DNA of 5,992 nucleotides. Source: CALROG01 sp943369755. Its GTDB lineage: Bacteria > Pseudomonadota > Gammaproteobacteria > Burkholderiales > Burkholderiaceae_C. Both the position numbers and the translations under genes were made by a program. The notes under the pieces are model-generated. The model saw only the letters and a list, made by a program, of their open reading frames with translations, made no database searches and had not been told where the DNA came from. Each line of letters begins with the position of its first letter. The stretch's first letter is position 1. Positions 5,132-5,992 of the stretch are shown here, piece after piece. The stretch is taken from assembly GCA_943369755.1 (NCBI GenBank), contig CALROG020000059.1, positions 1-5,992 on the forward strand, in the 5' to 3' direction.

Positions 5132-5992
5132 TCAGTCCAGCATGGATGCCACAGCGGTGGGGGCGTCGGCCCGGCTTTCGGCCAGCGGCTCGAACTCGTT
5201 GATGGCGTTGATCTCGGTGCCCATGGCGATGTTGGTCACGCGCTCCAGAATCACCTCAATCACCACCGGCACCTGGAACTCTTTCATCCAGGCGTTGGCC
5301 TGTGCAATGGCCGGGCTCAGTTCTTCCTGGCTGTAGACGCGCAGCGCCTTGCAGCCCAGACCCTGCACCACCTTGATGTGGTCTACCCCATAGCCTTTGA
5401 CGGCCACGTCTTCTTCTGGCGTGTTGATGTTGTCAAAGCCCAGCTGCACGCAGTAGTCCATGTCAAAGCCGCGCTGCGACTGGCGGATCAGCCCCAGGTA
5501 GCTGTTGTTCACCACGATATGGATGTAGGGCAGCTTGAACTGCGCGCCCACTGCCAGCTCTTCGATCATGAATTGAAAGTCGTAGTCGCCCGACAGCGCC
5601 ACGATCTTGCGCGCGGGGTCGGCAGCACGCACACCCAGCGCCGCAGAGATCGTCCAGCCCAGCGGGCCGGCCTGGCCGCAGTTGATCCAGTGGCGCGGCT
5701 TGTACACATGCAAAAACTGCGCTGCGGCAATCTGGCTCAGGCCAATGGTGCTCACGTAGCAGGTGTCCTGGTCAAAGGCCCGGTTCATGCACTGGTACAC
5801 CCGTTGCGGCTTCATCGGCACGCTGTCAAAGTTGGTCTTGCGCAGCAGGGTGGCCTTGCGCTGCTGGCAGTCGGCCAGCCAGGCGCTGCGGTCCTTGAGT
5901 TGCCCCGCTGCTTTCATGGCGCTGGCGACTTCCACAAACTGCTCCAGCGCTGCCTTGGCGTCAGACACGATGCCGTAGTCGGGCGCAAACAC
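5132..5992 (-). CDS. gcl: Glyoxylate carboligase, C-terminal half (truncated by window edge)
   Basis: The last 286 codons of a thiamine-diphosphate enzyme that joins two glyoxylate into tartronate semialdehyde and CO2. The full protein is about 590 residues, so roughly half is missing beyond the right edge. The GTG at 5990-5992 is an internal valine codon, not a start. Numbering from that codon, the end of the central domain is followed by the pyrophosphate-binding domain. This shows GQAGPLGWTISAALGV at 106-121, the metal and diphosphate motif GDYDF at 135-139, and NN at 162-163, the spacing expected of a GDx(25-30)NN motif. NNSYLGLIRQSQRGFDMDY and ERVTNIAMGTEINAINEFE are characteristic of Gcl rather than acetolactate synthase. 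The valine that replaces the usual catalytic Glu in Gcl lies in the missing half. First of three close genes; the promoter is outside the window. Confidence 0.95.
   Translation of the reverse strand: MFAPDYGIVSDAKAALEQFVEVASAMKAAGQLKDRSAWLADCQQRKATLLRKTNFDSVPMKPQRVYQCMNRAFDQDTCYVSTIGLSQIAAAQFLHVYKPRHWINCGQAGPLGWTISAALGVRAADPARKIVALSGDYDFQFMIEELAVGAQFKLPYIHIVVNNSYLGLIRQSQRGFDMDYCVQLGFDNINTPEEDVAVKGYGVDHIKVVQGLGCKALRVYSQEELSPAIAQANAWMKEFQVPVVIEVILERVTNIAMGTEINAINEFEPLAESRADAPTAVASMLD

Noticed and set aside
3447..5336. A 629-codon plus-strand open frame running opposite glxR, hyi and part of gcl
   Set aside because: It spans three well-identified minus-strand genes and their junctions. Its product is Gln/His/Arg/Gly-rich without any domain. 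GC-rich codon use on one strand often leaves a long stop-free antisense frame.

Overview
The window looks like the chromosome of a GC-rich betaproteobacterium, most likely a member of the Comamonadaceae (Acidovorax, Rhodoferax or Polaromonas type). The reasons are the strong G/C third-position bias, a gcl-hyi-glxR glyoxylate operon, and two copies of a palindromic intergenic element that I recall from that family. The taxonomic call is an inference from memory, not a search result.

Left part (1-1977, plus strand): the 3' part of an Rhs/YD-repeat protein, already open at the left edge, runs through the conserved Rhs core to its DPLGL boundary. It then carries a 113-residue variable C-terminal tail that I do not recognise. 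A 104-residue, three-helix membrane protein overlaps the rhs stop codon by four bases (GTGA). This is the layout of a polymorphic toxin tip followed by its immunity gene, and it is the least ordinary part of the window. The tail and the small gene are clearly AT-richer than the Rhs shell.

Middle part (1978-2311, no intact gene): this is a convergent intergenic region with the marks of past rearrangement. It holds two related hairpin repeats (1959-2029 and 2240-2305), the first of which supplies the last codons and stop of the small membrane gene. It also holds a strong minus-strand terminator, the last 19 codons of a lost minus-strand gene immediately upstream of that terminator, a cluster of four GTGAATCGG repeats, and a GGGGTCAGATCCC motif.

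Right part (2312-5992, minus strand): reading leftwards, the genes are gcl (C-terminal half only, running off the right edge), hyi, glxR and a ChaA-type cation/proton antiporter gene. Gcl condenses two glyoxylate to tartronate semialdehyde plus CO2. Hyi interconverts tartronate semialdehyde and hydroxypyruvate. GlxR reduces tartronate semialdehyde to D-glycerate, which can enter central metabolism. The spacings of 11, 12 and 40 bases suggest one transcript whose promoter lies outside the window. The antiporter is an unusual last member, and its link to glyoxylate metabolism is not evident.
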